A stretch of 44,959 nucleotides of DNA, taken from positions 24,001-68,959 of the forward strand of contig CAIKCI010000021.1 of NCBI GenBank assembly GCA_903825895.1, given 5' to 3'. The first letter of the stretch is position 1. Every line of letters begins with the position of its first letter. The notes under the pieces are model-generated. The model saw only the letters and a program-made list of their open reading frames with translations, did not search any database and was not told the DNA's origin. The position numbers and the translations under genes were made by a program. Source of the stretch: an uncultured Actinomycetes bacterium (GTDB taxonomy: Bacteria; Actinomycetota; Acidimicrobiia; Acidimicrobiales; RAAP-2). This document shows, piece by piece, positions 17,360 to 26,960 of this stretch.

Positions 17360-18150
17360 CCACCTTGCCGCCAGTGAAGCCGATTCTGGCTGGTGAGCGC
17401 ATTCTCCTCGTTGATTCCAAGGATCGGCACTATCTCGTCACCATGGTTCCCGGTACGTCGTTCCATACCCATGCGGGCATCGTGGCCCATGACGACATTA
17501 TTGGATTCGATGAGGGCCGCATGATCAAAGGTTCGACCGACCGTTCGTTCCTGATCCTGCGCCCAACCTTGGCGGATGTGGTCGTGAAAATGCCACGAGG
17601 GGCCCAGGTGATCTACCCGAAAGACTTAGGGGCTATTTTGATCGCTGCAGATATTGGACCAGGCATGCGGGTTCTCGAAGCAGGTGTGGGTTCCGGAGCG
17701 CTTTCGATGACCTTGGTGCGCGCCGGAGCTTCGGTGATTGGCTATGAGATCCGGGAAGACTTTGCCGAGCGGGCCACCGAGAACGTCCACGCAATGCTCG
17801 GAACCGACGTTGATTATCGGATAGAGATACGCGACGTGACTGAGGGCATTGAAGAAGTCGCCTTGGATCGCATCATCCTTGACATGCCAGAGCCATGGAA
17901 TGTCGTTGAACATGCGCACACAGCGTTGAGGCCTGGGGGGATCTTTTTGAGTTATCTCCCAACCATTAATCAGACTGCACAACTGCGAGGCGCATTAAAT
18001 CGTTACGGATTTGGGCTTGCGGAAACTGTTGAGATTTTGCGTCGAAGCTGGCACATAGAGGACCGAAGTGTCCGACCGGACCATCGCATGGTTGCCCACA
18101 CGGGGTTCCTCACGACTGCGCGCAGGGTTGAAAAACCCGAGGCGAGTTAA
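17356..18150 (+). CDS. trmI: tRNA (adenine-N1-)-methyltransferase TrmI
   Basis: SAM-dependent enzyme that methylates A58 (and A57 in some species) in the T-loop of tRNA. The 264-residue product shows a small N-terminal beta domain, the class I SAM motif VLEAGVGSGALSMTL near residue 106, the acidic ribose-binding YEIREDFAERA, and the TrmI-specific catalytic loop LDMPEPWNVVEHA. The start is GTG 17356, overlapping the small upstream gene. Its place just upstream of the Mpa/ARC ATPase is the arrangement known from other Actinobacteria, which supports the identification of both. Its end overlaps the convergent ferredoxin gene by 4 bases. Confidence 0.93.
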   Translation: MTTLPPVKPILAGERILLVDSKDRHYLVTMVPGTSFHTHAGIVAHDDIIGFDEGRMIKGSTDRSFLILRPTLADVVVKMPRGAQVIYPKDLGAILIAADIGPGMRVLEAGVGSGALSMTLVRAGASVIGYEIREDFAERATENVHAMLGTDVDYRIEIRDVTEGIEEVALDRIILDMPEPWNVVEHAHTALRPGGIFLSYLPTINQTAQLRGALNRYGFGLAETVEILRRSWHIEDRSVRPDHRMVAHTGFLTTARRVEKPEAS

Positions 18151-18389
18151 GCGGGATCGGCCTCAATGAAGATGCATTCGCCCGGGCACTCTTCAGAGGC
18201 CTCGACGACTGCTTCTTCGAGTTCTGATGGGACATTGGCCATTCCAGCGGATCCACCTGGCTGATCCTTCACGTCAGCACCATCCTTCACATAGGCCAAA
18301 CCATCGTCGAGAAGCGTGAACACCGCGGGCGCGATCTCTTCACAGAGCCCATCACCGGTGCAGAGGTCTTGGTCGATCCAGACTTTCAT
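18147..18389 (-). CDS. Single-cluster ferredoxin
   Basis: Small electron carrier, 80 residues. The cluster ligands follow the C-x5-C...C pattern: Cys10 and Cys16 in CTGDGLC, and cysteines in EECPGEC near the C-terminus. Position 13, where a 4Fe-4S ferredoxin would have another Cys, is Asp, which points to a 3Fe-4S cluster or a 4Fe-4S cluster with a non-cysteine ligand. Such ferredoxins serve cytochromes P450 and other oxygenases in Actinobacteria, but no partner gene lies nearby. The start ATG 18389 has a good ribosome site (AAGGAG, 8 bases upstream). The gene is convergent with trmI and divergent from mpa. Confidence 0.86.
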   Translation of the reverse strand: MKVWIDQDLCTGDGLCEEIAPAVFTLLDDGLAYVKDGADVKDQPGGSAGMANVPSELEEAVVEASEECPGECIFIEADPA

Positions 18390-18513
18390 TCAAAACTCCT
18401 TGATTCGTTCGCCACAGTTCGGCGAATTTGTTTTGCCATTAGAACAATGTTGATGCTATCGCCTGAGGCCTCGCCTCTGTGCGACCTGGTCGCCATGGGA
18501 TATTCCCAGCGGA

Positions 18514-18519
18514 TAGGGT
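18514..18519 (+). promoter_or_regulatory. -10 element of mpa
   Basis: TAGGGT places the transcription start about 14 bases before ATG 18540. The short leader contains GGGAGG as ribosome site, so this one is not leaderless. Confidence 0.45.
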
Positions 18520-18539
18520 GAGCGATCAGGGAGGAAACC

Positions 18540-20336
18540 ATGGACGACATCAACAAGCACGACGACAAAACCAGCCCGGATTCAGAGATCCTCGCCGACC
18601 TCAGCGACGTCGGCGACGCCATCGATGCCCTCCGTGCCGATGTTGCTCACCAGGACGACCAGCACGCCTCAAGTGCGTTCGAACAAACCGACCAGTCGCG
18701 CCAGCTCGAGATCCTCGAGGAGAGGATTCTCGACATCTCGGGACAACTTAGTCAATCTCGATCACAGAATGATCGCCTGGGCTTCGCACTTCAACAAGCG
18801 AAAGAACAACTGGCGGCGCTGCGTGATGAAGTCGATAAATTAACGCAACCACCCTCGTCCTATGGAACCTTCCTCGGCATCAACCCCGATGGTTCGATCG
18901 ACGTCATTGTGACGGGTAGAAAAATGCGCGTCTCGCTCAGCCCCGATATTGATCCTGGCGTCCTCAACCGCGGTGATGAAGTGGTCTTGAACGAGTCGCT
19001 GAGTGTTGTCCTCGCCCGTCAAGGAGAGCGATCAGGAGAGGTTGTCAAACTAAAAGAGCTTCTCGACAATGGGACAAGGGCGATTGTCTTTGGCCGAGCC
19101 GATGAAGAGCGTGTGTGTGAAGTGGCCAGCGCCCTCCAAGCGACCACCCTGCGCGCGGGTGATGCGTTGCTCTTCGATGCGCGGGCCGGACTCTTGGTGG
19201 AACGACTTGATCGTCAAGAGGTTGAAGACCTCGTCCTCGAAGAGGTTCCCGACATCACCTATGCCGACGTGGGGGGCCTCGATCAGCAAATCGAAGCCAT
19301 CACCGACGCCGTCGAACTGCCGTATCTCCATCGCGAGCTCTTTGGAACCTACCAACTTCCCGCTCCGAAAGGAATCTTGCTCTATGGGCCTCCCGGTTGT
19401 GGGAAGACGTTGATCGCAAAAGCGGTTGCCAACTCGCTGGCTAAAAAAGTTGCCGAGGTCACTGGAAATAAAAACACGAGGAGTTACTTCCTCAACATCA
19501 AGGGGCCGGAGTTGCTGAATAAGTATGTTGGTGAAACCGAACGCCAAATTCGACTCTGCTTCCAGCGTGCGCGCGAAAAAGCCGAAGAAGGGGTTCCGGT
19601 GATCATTTTCTTTGACGAGATGGACTCGCTCTTTCGAACCCGTGGGACCGGCATTAGCTCTGACATGGAGTCGACGGTCGTTCCTCAACTCTTAGCGGAA
19701 ATCGATGGGGTTGAAACGCTTCGAGATGTAATCGTGATTGGCGCGTCGAACCGTGAAGATCTGATCGACCCAGCGATTCTTCGCCCAGGACGGCTCGATG
19801 TGAAGATCAAGATTGAGCGACCGAACGAAGAGTCGGCCGCCCAGATTTTTTCTCGCTACTTGACCCCAGATCTGCCCTTGGACGCGAAAGAAGTTATTGA
19901 TCTCGGCGGAGGTGACCCGGCAAAAACTGCGCAGGCAATTATTGAAGCCACCGTGGTCGAGATGTACCGAAGCGACGAGGAGAACCAATTCCTCGAAGTG
20001 ACCTACCAGAACGGCGACAAAGAAATTCTCTTTTACCGTGATTTTGCCTCAGGAGCAATGATCGAGAACATCGTACGGCGAGCCAAAAAGCTTGCGATCA
20101 AACGAGAAATCGCGGGCACCGGGACGGGTATCCGAGCACAAGACCTCATCGACTCGATTCGCCAGGAGTACAAAGAGAATGAAGACTTGCCGAATACCAC
20201 AAATCCCGACGACTGGGCTCGGATCTCTGGCAAGAAAGGCGAGCGCATTGTCTATGTCCGCACCCTCGTGACCAAGGACGACGATGCGGTCGGCGGACGG
20301 GCCATTGAGCATGTGGGAACGGGGCAGTACCTCTAA
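18540..20336 (+). CDS. mpa: Proteasome-activating AAA ATPase Mpa/ARC
   Basis: Hexameric unfoldase that recognises pupylated proteins through its N-terminal coiled coil and feeds them into the 20S core. The 598-residue protein has a coiled-coil region at about residues 45-102, two OB-like domains to about residue 220, Walker A GPPGCGKT near residue 283, Walker [11 protein letters not shown] near residue 356, and the second region of homology [19 protein letters not shown]. It ends in Gly-Gln-Tyr-Leu, the C-terminal docking motif known for this family. The ATG is preceded by GGGAGG. Residue numbers are estimates from DNA position. It heads the pupylation block dop-pup-prcB-prcA-pafA. Confidence 0.96.
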   Translation: MDDINKHDDKTSPDSEILADLSDVGDAIDALRADVAHQDDQHASSAFEQTDQSRQLEILEERILDISGQLSQSRSQNDRLGFALQQAKEQLAALRDEVDKLTQPPSSYGTFLGINPDGSIDVIVTGRKMRVSLSPDIDPGVLNRGDEVVLNESLSVVLARQGERSGEVVKLKELLDNGTRAIVFGRADEERVCEVASALQATTLRAGDALLFDARAGLLVERLDRQEVEDLVLEEVPDITYADVGGLDQQIEAITDAVELPYLHRELFGTYQLPAPKGILLYGPPGCGKTLIAKAVANSLAKKVAEVTGNKNTRSYFLNIKGPELLNKYVGETERQIRLCFQRAREKAEEGVPVIIFFDEMDSLFRTRGTGISSDMESTVVPQLLAEIDGVETLRDVIVIGASNREDLIDPAILRPGRLDVKIKIERPNEESAAQIFSRYLTPDLPLDAKEVIDLGGGDPAKTAQAIIEATVVEMYRSDEENQFLEVTYQNGDKEILFYRDFASGAMIENIVRRAKKLAIKREIAGTGTGIRAQDLIDSIRQEYKENEDLPNTTNPDDWARISGKKGERIVYVRTLVTKDDDAVGGRAIEHVGTGQYL

Positions 20337-20391
20337 CGCAACGGTCGTGATCACTAATGCCTCAGCGCTCGCAACACCCCATGTCGGGCGT

Positions 20392-20397
20392 TAGGGT
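20392..20397 (+). promoter_or_regulatory. Leaderless -10 element of dop
   Basis: TAGGGT, exactly 6 bases before GTG 20404. Confidence 0.6.
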
Positions 20398-20403
20398 CAA
20401 AGG

Positions 20404-21891
20404 GTGGCGCTTGCGAAACTGCTTGGTATCGAGACGGAATACGGAATTATCGCCGGAGGGCCGGACGTCGATCCGATCATGACGTCGACCCTGCTCGTGA
20501 ACGCCTATGCCTCCACCTTGGCGCACCACATCCGTTGGGACTTCAACGACGAAAGCCCAGGTCGAGACGCTCGAGGGTCCGCCCAACCGGGATCGATGGC
20601 ACCAATGGTCGAATCGCATCTCGCTAACGCAGTCCTGACCAATGGTGCGCGCTTCTACGTCGACCATGCTCACCCCGAGTATTCATCGCCCGAATGTCTC
20701 ACGGCTCACGAGGCCGTGCTCTACGACCGAGCAGGGGAGGACGTCCTGAGGCTGGCAATGGCCAATGCACGCAAGCTTTACCCCGAAGCCCCAGAAATCG
20801 TGGTGTACAAAAACAACTCGGACGGCAAGGGAAACTCCTATGGAACCCACGAGAACTTTCTGCTTGATCGCAGCGTCCCCTTTACCGATGTTGTCGAAGG
20901 GATCCTTCCTCATCTCGTCACTCGCCAGGTTTTTTGTGGCGCAGGCAAGGTGGGGGCGGAAACGCCGGTGTTTGACACTGTCCCGGCATTTCAAATCTCG
21001 CAACGCGCGGAGTTCTTTGAAGAGATTGTCGGCCTGGAGACAACGCTCAAGCGACCTTTGGTGAATACGAGAGACGAGCCGCATGCAGATGCTCAACGTT
21101 TTCGGCGACTCCACATCATCCTTGGTGACGCCAATATGGCTGAGGTTGCGACCTATCTCAAACTCGGCACGACGGCGCTGCTCTTGGCCATGCTCGAAGA
21201 CGGAGCACTCGACGTCAGCGAACTCAAGCTCGCCGAACCAGTCAACGCCGTGCGCCAAATCAGCGCTGATCCGACACTCACCACCAGCGTTCGCCTCGCT
21301 GATGGACGATCAATTACTCCGCTCGCCATTCAGCGCTCCCTCAGTGAAGCGGCGGCGCGTTACATCGAACAGTTTGATACCGAGGCGCTCGGTGGTCCCG
21401 ACTGTGCCGAGGACATCGTCACACGATGGCGCGGAACCCTCGATGCACTGGAGTTTCGTCCTGACAGTTTGGTGGGCCAAGTTGACTGGATTGCGAAACA
21501 CCGAATCATCACGGGGTATCAAGATCGCCATGGACTCAGCGCAACCGACCCCAAACTCCGAGCCATGGATCTTCAATATCACGACCTGCGCCCCGAACGC
21601 TCTTTGGCGCAGCGCGTAGGCCTCGAGACCTTAGTGAGCGACCGTGACGTCGCTCGAGCGGTCACCGAACCTCCCCGGGGAACCAGGGCATGGTTTCGTG
21701 GTTCATGCCTCGCAAAATTCCCTCAAAACGTCGTGACGGCCAACTGGGATTCACTGGTTTTTGACCTAGGGGCCGAACCCCTGAGGCGTGTCCCTATGAT
21801 GGATCCACTTCGTGGGACGGCTGCCCTCACGGAGGAACTTCTAGATCAAGTACGGTCAGTACAGGAACTCGTAGCTCGATTAGACGACTGA
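20404..21891 (+). CDS. dop: Depupylase/deamidase of Pup, Dop
   Basis: Glutamine-synthetase-fold enzyme that removes Pup from substrates and, where Pup ends in Gln, deamidates it. The 495-residue product starts [10 protein letters not shown], with the metal-binding glutamates. It carries the Dop-loop insertion at about residues 40-70 ([19 protein letters not shown]) that PafA lacks, which separates the two paralogues here. Further shared motifs are [29 protein letters not shown] and [12 protein letters not shown] 20404 is preceded at 6 bases by TAGGGT, so dop can be transcribed separately from mpa. Since the encoded Pup already ends in Glu, depupylation should be its main role. Confidence 0.95.
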   Translation: MALAKLLGIETEYGIIAGGPDVDPIMTSTLLVNAYASTLAHHIRWDFNDESPGRDARGSAQPGSMAPMVESHLANAVLTNGARFYVDHAHPEYSSPECLTAHEAVLYDRAGEDVLRLAMANARKLYPEAPEIVVYKNNSDGKGNSYGTHENFLLDRSVPFTDVVEGILPHLVTRQVFCGAGKVGAETPVFDTVPAFQISQRAEFFEEIVGLETTLKRPLVNTRDEPHADAQRFRRLHIILGDANMAEVATYLKLGTTALLLAMLEDGALDVSELKLAEPVNAVRQISADPTLTTSVRLADGRSITPLAIQRSLSEAAARYIEQFDTEALGGPDCAEDIVTRWRGTLDALEFRPDSLVGQVDWIAKHRIITGYQDRHGLSATDPKLRAMDLQYHDLRPERSLAQRVGLETLVSDRDVARAVTEPPRGTRAWFRGSCLAKFPQNVVTANWDSLVFDLGAEPLRRVPMMDPLRGTAALTEELLDQVRSVQELVARLDD

Positions 21892-21907
21892 AAGGAGACG
21901 AACCACC

Positions 21908-22108
21908 ATGGCAGAGCGTGAGCAACAGCACCGCCCCGAAGAGCGGGATCGTCAGGAACATCATGGAGAAGAGCCCGTCTCGGCCCAAGGAGATCGAGGG
22001 GAAAAGCTCAAGGCTGACCTAGACGACCTCCTCGACGAGATTGATGGCGTCCTCGAAGAAAATGCCGAGGAGTTTGTGCGGAACTATGTGCAAAAAGGTG
22101 GGGAATAG
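21908..22108 (+). CDS. pup: Prokaryotic ubiquitin-like protein Pup, encoded with C-terminal Glu
   Basis: Disordered 66-residue tag that PafA attaches through its C-terminal glutamate to substrate lysines. The N-terminal half is polar and Gln/Glu/Arg-rich. The second half forms the helix bound by Mpa ([28 protein letters not shown]). The end is Lys-Gly-Gly-Glu followed directly by TAG (GGT GGG GAA TAG), so the ligatable Glu is genetically encoded instead of arising from Gln by deamidation. AAAGGAG lies 9 bases before ATG 21908, directly after the dop stop. The stop shares one base with the prcB GTG. Confidence 0.97.
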   Translation: MAEREQQHRPEERDRQEHHGEEPVSAQGDRGEKLKADLDDLLDEIDGVLEENAEEFVRNYVQKGGE

Positions 22109-22917
22109 TGGCCCTTCCGCTTTTTGACGTCATGCATGATCCAGGACCAGACTTCACCGCCCTCTTGGAGCGTGAAGGTCTGCTTCCTGCCCTTGGCGCT
22201 TCTGACCATGGAATCACTCAAGCGCACGGCACCACCGTCTTGGCCCTTCGCTTTAGCGATGGCGTCGTGATGGCTGGAGATCGTCGGGCGACAGAGGGGC
22301 ATGCGATCGCGCATCGAGCCATGGAGAAGGTTTTTCCGGCTGATGAATTCTCTGCAGTTGCCATCGCTGGATCAGCAGGTATGGCAATTGAAATGGTCAA
22401 ACTCTTCCAGGTGCAACTTGAGCACTACGAAAAGGTTGAGGGCGTGACCTTGAGTCTTCAAGGGAAGGCCAACCAACTTGCTCAAATGGTTCGCTCCCAC
22501 CTTCCCCTTGCCATGCAGGGCTTCGTCGTCGTGCCATTGTTCTGTGGATTCGATCTCACTCGAGAGACAGGAAGAATTTTCACCTATGACGCGGCAGGCG
22601 GCCACTACGAAGAGGCCGATTTTCAAGCGACGGGTTCTGGAGGGCGCGATGCCCGAACCACAATCAAGCTCGGGTACCGAGACGATCTCAACCGTGATGA
22701 AGCAATCGAGTTGGCAGTCCTTGCACTCTATGAAGCAGCTGATGCTGACTCTGCGACCGGTGGACCTGATGTGGTGCGCGGTATTTTCCCCATTGTGGCA
22801 ACGGTCACCGCTGAGGGTTACCAGCGCATTGAAGACGACGCCATCGCCGAACGATTCGAAGCGGCGATGGAACGTCGACGGGCCCTGCACGGAAACGCTG
22901 GAGGAACACTCCGATGA
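22108..22917 (+). CDS. prcB: 20S proteasome beta subunit
   Basis: Catalytic subunit of the bacterial 20S proteasome. The 269-residue precursor carries a 41-residue propeptide, and self-cleavage between Gly41 and Thr42 (AHG-TTVLAL) would expose the N-terminal Thr nucleophile. Other active-site features are AGDRRAT with the conserved Asp and Arg, and the Lys in MEKVF. GSGGRDARTTI lies in the usual place for the SGG motif. It starts at GTG 22108, sharing one base with the pup stop, and overlaps prcA by 4 bases, so pup, prcB and prcA are translationally linked. Confidence 0.97.
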   Translation: MALPLFDVMHDPGPDFTALLEREGLLPALGASDHGITQAHGTTVLALRFSDGVVMAGDRRATEGHAIAHRAMEKVFPADEFSAVAIAGSAGMAIEMVKLFQVQLEHYEKVEGVTLSLQGKANQLAQMVRSHLPLAMQGFVVVPLFCGFDLTRETGRIFTYDAAGGHYEEADFQATGSGGRDARTTIKLGYRDDLNRDEAIELAVLALYEAADADSATGGPDVVRGIFPIVATVTAEGYQRIEDDAIAERFEAAMERRRALHGNAGGTLR

Positions 22918-23588
22918 GCATGCCCTACTACGTCGCCCCCGAACAGGTCATGAAGGATCGTGCCGAATATGCCCAAAAGGGCATTGCCCGTGGACGGTCG
23001 CTGGTCGCGAGCCTCTACGTCGACGGCGTGCTCTTGGTGGCCGAGAACCCCTCCAAGACCCTCCACAAGATCTCCGAGATCTATGACCGCATCGCGTTCG
23101 CTGGCGTCGGAAAGTACAACGAATACGACCAGCTTCGTGTCGCCGGCATCCGCCATGCGGACACGAAGGGATTCGCCTATTCGCGCGAGGACGTCGATGC
23201 GAGAAGTTTGGCCAATCTCTACGCCCAATATCTCGGAAGCGTTTTTACTCACGAGATGAAGCCTCTTGAAGTAGAGATCCTGGTTGCCGAGCTTGGTCAA
23301 GGTCAGCGACCCACACAGCTGTTTCATGTGGCCTACGAGGGAACCATCACCGACGAGGATCGCTTCGCCGTCCTCGGTGGCGACGCTGAACCAATTCGTA
23401 CCAGCTTCGCTGAGCGCTACGAGGCGGGCTGGGACCTCTCTGCAGCCCTTCAGGCAGCCATGGGCGCATTGGCGGGCCCTGAGCGAACCTTGGCACCGAG
23501 CGACCTTGAAGTAGCCATTCTGGCCGATGCCGATGAGCGCAGGGCCTTCCGCCGCTTAGATGATGATGCACTTGCAGGCCTCCTCTAG
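22914..23588 (+). CDS. prcA: 20S proteasome alpha subunit
   Basis: Forms the outer rings and entry gate of the 20S proteasome and docks the Mpa C-termini. The 224-residue product has the N-terminal gate and helix ([25 protein letters not shown]), then the alpha-subunit core with [13 protein letters not shown] and [17 protein letters not shown]. It lacks the catalytic Thr and propeptide seen in prcB, which is normal for alpha. It overlaps prcB (ATGA at 22914-22917). A 53-base gap containing a TACGGT element separates it from pafA. Confidence 0.96.
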   Translation: MSMPYYVAPEQVMKDRAEYAQKGIARGRSLVASLYVDGVLLVAENPSKTLHKISEIYDRIAFAGVGKYNEYDQLRVAGIRHADTKGFAYSREDVDARSLANLYAQYLGSVFTHEMKPLEVEILVAELGQGQRPTQLFHVAYEGTITDEDRFAVLGGDAEPIRTSFAERYEAGWDLSAALQAAMGALAGPERTLAPSDLEVAILADADERRAFRRLDDDALAGLL

Positions 23589-23628
23589 GGTGCCACTTCT
23601 ACGAACCTGACTGCTTCGCATTTCCCAC

Positions 23629-23634
23629 TACGGT
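23629..23634 (+). promoter_or_regulatory. Leaderless -10 element of pafA
   Basis: TACGGT, 7 bases before GTG 23642. Confidence 0.5.
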
Positions 23635-23641
23635 CAATGTT

Positions 23642-25000
23642 GTGGAGCGAAGAATCTTCGGTATTGAAAATGAATACGGCGTCACGTTCACGCACCGTGG
23701 TCAGCGTCGGCTGAGTCCCGACGAGGTTGCTCGCTATCTGTTTCGACGAGTCGTCAGTTGGGGTCGATCCTCAAATGTCTTTTTAGAGAACGGCTCCCGC
23801 CTCTATCTGGACGTTGGCAGTCACCCCGAATATGCCACGCCAGAGTGTGACAAAGTCGGCGACGTCGTTACCCATGACAAAGCAGGGGAGTGGATACTTT
23901 CGCAATTGGTCACTGGAGCGGGTGACCGACTACGTGAAGAAGGTGTTCGCGGCGAAATTTTCTTATTCAAAAACAACACGGACTCCGCAGGCAACTCCTA
24001 TGGATGCCACGAGAACTACCTCACTGATCGAGAAGATAATTTCTCCCGCCACACTGAAGTCCTGATTCCCTTCTTGATTAGCCGGCAGATCTATGCAGGG
24101 GCAGGGAAAATTCTCCAAACGGCCAAAGGTCCGGTGTTCTGCTTAAGTCAGCGGGCTGAACACATCTGGGAGAGTGTGTCCTCGGCCACCACTCGAAGCC
24201 GTCCCATTATTAACACGCGCGATGAGCCCCATGCGGACGCTGAAAAATATCGACGGCTCCACGTGATCGTAGGGGACTCAAACATGAGTGAGTACGCCAC
24301 CTTCCTCAAAGTTGGCGCAACCTCGGTCCTCCTGGCCATGATCGAAGACAAGAATCAGATCTTGCGGGATCTCACCCTCGAAAACCCTATTCGAGCCATT
24401 CGTGAAATCTCCCAAGACATCACGCTGCAAGCGAAGGTCAAGTTGGAGAACGGACGCGAGATCACTGCAATGGAAATTCAAACTGAGTATCTTGAGCGTG
24501 CCCTCAAGTATCGAGATGTAAAGGGATTAGCCCCCGATGAGGATCGTGCGTTGGATATGTGGGAACACGTCATGACACAACTGCAACGTGACCCCTCGAA
24601 ACTCTGGCGCGAGTGTGACTGGGTGGCCAAGCTTCGCCTCCTCGAACGATACAAAGAACGAGACGGCTTGATGTTGGGAGATCCCAAAGCGAATCTCGTG
24701 GATTTGATGTATCACGATATTGATCGATCTCGCGGACTCTTTTATAAGTTGCAAGATGCGGGGGAAATGAACCGAACAACGACCGATGATGCCATCATGG
24801 ACGCCATGGTTAATCCACCACAAACCACGCGTGCTCGCCTACGTGGCGGGTTCGTCAAGCGAGCGAAAGAGCAGCGACGGGACTACACCGTGGACTGGGT
24901 TCACTTGAAGCTGAATGATCAGGCGCAACGCACGGTGCTTCTCAAAGATCCCTTCAAAAGCCATGACGACCGAGTCGAGAGATTGATTGATTCTCTGTGA
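23642..25000 (+). CDS. pafA: Pup ligase PafA
   Basis: ATP-dependent ligase joining the C-terminal Glu of Pup to lysine side chains of substrates. The 452-residue product begins [12 protein letters not shown] with the metal-binding glutamates. It shares [27 protein letters not shown] and [18 protein letters not shown] with Dop but has no Dop-loop insertion after the first strand. The C-terminal domain ends [20 protein letters not shown], as in other PafA proteins. GTG 23642 follows TACGGT by 7 bases, giving a probable leaderless transcript independent of prcBA. Confidence 0.95.
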   Translation: MERRIFGIENEYGVTFTHRGQRRLSPDEVARYLFRRVVSWGRSSNVFLENGSRLYLDVGSHPEYATPECDKVGDVVTHDKAGEWILSQLVTGAGDRLREEGVRGEIFLFKNNTDSAGNSYGCHENYLTDREDNFSRHTEVLIPFLISRQIYAGAGKILQTAKGPVFCLSQRAEHIWESVSSATTRSRPIINTRDEPHADAEKYRRLHVIVGDSNMSEYATFLKVGATSVLLAMIEDKNQILRDLTLENPIRAIREISQDITLQAKVKLENGREITAMEIQTEYLERALKYRDVKGLAPDEDRALDMWEHVMTQLQRDPSKLWRECDWVAKLRLLERYKERDGLMLGDPKANLVDLMYHDIDRSRGLFYKLQDAGEMNRTTTDDAIMDAMVNPPQTTRARLRGGFVKRAKEQRRDYTVDWVHLKLNDQAQRTVLLKDPFKSHDDRVERLIDSL

Positions 25001-25029
25001 GTTGCGCTGAATGCTTCACATCTCTGAAG

Positions 25030-25035
25030 TAGCCT
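25030..25035 (+). promoter_or_regulatory. Leaderless -10 element of lepB
   Basis: TAGCCT, 7 bases before ATG 25043. Confidence 0.5.
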
Positions 25036-25042
25036 GCCAACA

Positions 25043-25765
25043 ATGACTGATGACCCAAGCAAAGTCTCGAGGGACGTCACTTCTTCTTCCACGCCGGTGA
25101 CGGGAGACTCGGATCCAAGTCGGGCACTCAATCCGGAGACATTGGTTGCGGAAGTTAATCCCCACATGACCCGAGCGGAGATGCGAGCCGCAAACGCTCC
25201 TCCACGCGTTAACGCCGATCGCAAGAAGCGTTCCACCCAACGAGCTCTTATCGAGTGGGCCGTCGTGGTGGGCGCCGCGCTGCTCTTGTCGCTCGTTGTG
25301 AGGACGTTTGTCTTTCAAACCTTTTATATTCCATCGGGTTCGATGGAGCCGACGCTCCAGATTGGTGATCGGATCATCGTTTCGAAGTTGAGTTATCATC
25401 TGCACGCTGTTGGTCGAGGAAACATCATTGTGTTCCATGCTCCTCCGAGGGAGGAAAACGCCTGTGCCGATCCCAATGTCAAAGATTTGGTCAAACGAGT
25501 AATTGGTCTTCCGGGAGAGACCATCTCCTCTGTAGGTAACACGGTCCTCATCAATGGCCGGCCTCTGGCGGAGCCCTGGTTCCCACCCACACCCCTCGGT
25601 CCACCAATCACCAAACAAGTCATCCCAGCGAACAACTACTTCGTCATGGGGGACAACCGTACGAACTCCTGTGACAGTCGAATGTGGGGGACCGTTCCGG
25701 CAGGCAACATCATTGGCCATGTCATCTTTAGGATCTGGCCACTCTCCCGAATAGGGATTCCCTAG
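25043..25765 (+). CDS. lepB: Signal peptidase I
   Basis: Membrane serine protease that removes signal peptides from Sec- and Tat-exported proteins. The 240-residue protein has a long polar cytoplasmic N-terminus of about 65 residues, one membrane helix (WAVVVGAALLLSLVVRTFV), and the catalytic Ser in YIPSGSMEPTL near residue 99. The general-base Lys is in LVKRVIGLPGE near residue 151, and the box E motif is MGDNRTNSCDSRMWG. All catalytic boxes are intact. A leaderless-type box precedes ATG 25043. It leads an export-related group with tatA/B and tatC. Confidence 0.94.
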   Translation: MTDDPSKVSRDVTSSSTPVTGDSDPSRALNPETLVAEVNPHMTRAEMRAANAPPRVNADRKKRSTQRALIEWAVVVGAALLLSLVVRTFVFQTFYIPSGSMEPTLQIGDRIIVSKLSYHLHAVGRGNIIVFHAPPREENACADPNVKDLVKRVIGLPGETISSVGNTVLINGRPLAEPWFPPTPLGPPITKQVIPANNYFVMGDNRTNSCDSRMWGTVPAGNIIGHVIFRIWPLSRIGIP

Positions 25766-25791
25766 CGAGAACACCGTCAAGGGCCCGGAAG

Positions 25792-25797
25792 TAGGAT
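25792..25797 (+). promoter_or_regulatory. Leaderless -10 element of tatA/tatB
   Basis: TAGGAT, 7 bases before GTG 25805. An AGGAGG lies only 1 base from the GTG, too close to act as a normal ribosome site. Confidence 0.5.
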
Positions 25798-25804
25798 AGG
25801 AGGC

Positions 25805-26200
25805 GTGCTCACCCTAAGTCCGGTCAAGATCTTGATCATCTTGGTAGTTGCGGCGCTTCTCGTTGGACCTGACAAATTGCCGCAAGTGGCTCGACAGGTC
25901 GGGGGGGCGTGGCGAGCGTTTCGTGACTTTTCCAAGAAGGTCGAGGATCAAGTTCGATCCAATGTGCCTGACCTTCCGAGCACCAACGACTTGGCTCGCT
26001 ACGCCCGCTCGCCCGTCGCGCTCTTGGATTCTTTAGCCAAACTAGATAGTGACGGATTGAAGAAAGATCCCGGGCCTGTGACCGAAGGTGGCGACGATGG
26101 GCTCGTCGTTGATCCTGGCCTCACCGCTCAGCCACGCCAAGCCACTCCATCACCCCAACGCCCACCAGTCGCTCCCCCTGGCGATCCGAGTTTGAACTAA
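25805..26200 (+). CDS. Twin-arginine translocase subunit TatA/TatB family
   Basis: Small Tat component that assembles with TatC to export folded proteins. The 131-residue product has an N-terminal membrane helix (VKILIILVVAALLVG), the hinge GPDKLPQVARQVG, an amphipathic helix (AWRAFRDFSKKVEDQVRSNV), and a long Pro-rich tail from about residue 70. The GPDKLP hinge and the length suit TatB better than the shorter TatA, but the two are hard to tell apart in Actinobacteria. GTG 25805 follows TAGGAT by 7 bases. tatC begins 5 bases after the stop. Confidence 0.85.
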   Translation: MLTLSPVKILIILVVAALLVGPDKLPQVARQVGGAWRAFRDFSKKVEDQVRSNVPDLPSTNDLARYARSPVALLDSLAKLDSDGLKKDPGPVTEGGDDGLVVDPGLTAQPRQATPSPQRPPVAPPGDPSLN

Positions 26201-26204
26201 GACC

Positions 26205-26960
26205 ATGAGCCTCAAAGAACGACTGAATTGGTCGAAGACTGAACGTCCCACGGCAGATTCGATGACCTTGCTCGAGCATCTGACGGAACTTCGCCATCGA
26301 ATTCTGGTGGTTACTCTCGCCGTTGCACTTGGAACAACGATCTCATGGTTTTTGTACAACGGCATCTTGCACGTCCTCAAGCAGCCATACTGCTTGTCCA
26401 ACCACAACCACTGCGAACTCTATGTCACTGGTCCGCTTGATGGACTTTCTCTACGACTCAAAATCTCGCTCTATGGCGGGGGAGTCCTTGCCTTACCGGT
26501 CCTCCTTTGGGAGTTTTGGCGATTCGTCACACCAGGACTTAAGAGCCGAGAAAAACGCTACGCCATCCCTTTTGTTGCGGCATCCATCGTCTTCTTCTTC
26601 GCCGGCGCGGCCATGGCCTACGTGATCTTCCAGCACGCCCTACAATTTCTCGCGAGCATTGGGGGCAACGAGCTTCAACAGATCTACAACCCGAATCAAT
26701 ACCTCAGTTTGATTGTCCTCATGATGGTGCTCTTCGGGTTTACGTTCGAATTCCCCGTCGTGCTCGTAGCGCTCCAACTCGCACGAGTGACGACCTCAGC
26801 ACAATTACTGGGATGGTGGAGGTGGGCCATCATCGGCATCACCGTCGTCAGTGCTGTCTTTACCCCGAGTGGCGACCCTCTCTCGATGCTGGCACTGGCT
26901 ATTCCCCTGGTCTTCTTCTATTTTGCGGCGATACTCGTAGGTAAGATCTGTCATCGATGA
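26205..26960 (+). CDS. tatC: Twin-arginine translocase subunit TatC
   Basis: Polytopic receptor for twin-arginine signal peptides. The 251-residue protein shows six predicted membrane segments and the N-terminal TatC signature MTLLEHLTELRHRILV, with the conserved Glu and Arg residues. Also present are the first periplasmic loop, the strongly conserved FWRFVTPGLKSREKR turn region, and VFTPSGDPLSM near the end. The start ATG 26205 sits 5 bases after the tatA/B stop, and the stop overlaps the helicase ATG by 4 bases. This tatA-tatC-helicase order is known from mycobacteria. Confidence 0.95.
   Translation: MSLKERLNWSKTERPTADSMTLLEHLTELRHRILVVTLAVALGTTISWFLYNGILHVLKQPYCLSNHNHCELYVTGPLDGLSLRLKISLYGGGVLALPVLLWEFWRFVTPGLKSREKRYAIPFVAASIVFFFAGAAMAYVIFQHALQFLASIGGNELQQIYNPNQYLSLIVLMMVLFGFTFEFPVVLVALQLARVTTSAQLLGWWRWAIIGITVVSAVFTPSGDPLSMLALAIPLVFFYFAAILVGKICHR

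Noticed and set aside
19050-19688. Minus-strand frame of 212 codons inside mpa
   Set aside because: Shadow of the Mpa coding strand; composition is not protein-like in any known family, and Mpa is certain.
20683-21258. Minus-strand frame of 191 codons inside dop
   Set aside because: Shadow of Dop, with no start signals or motifs.
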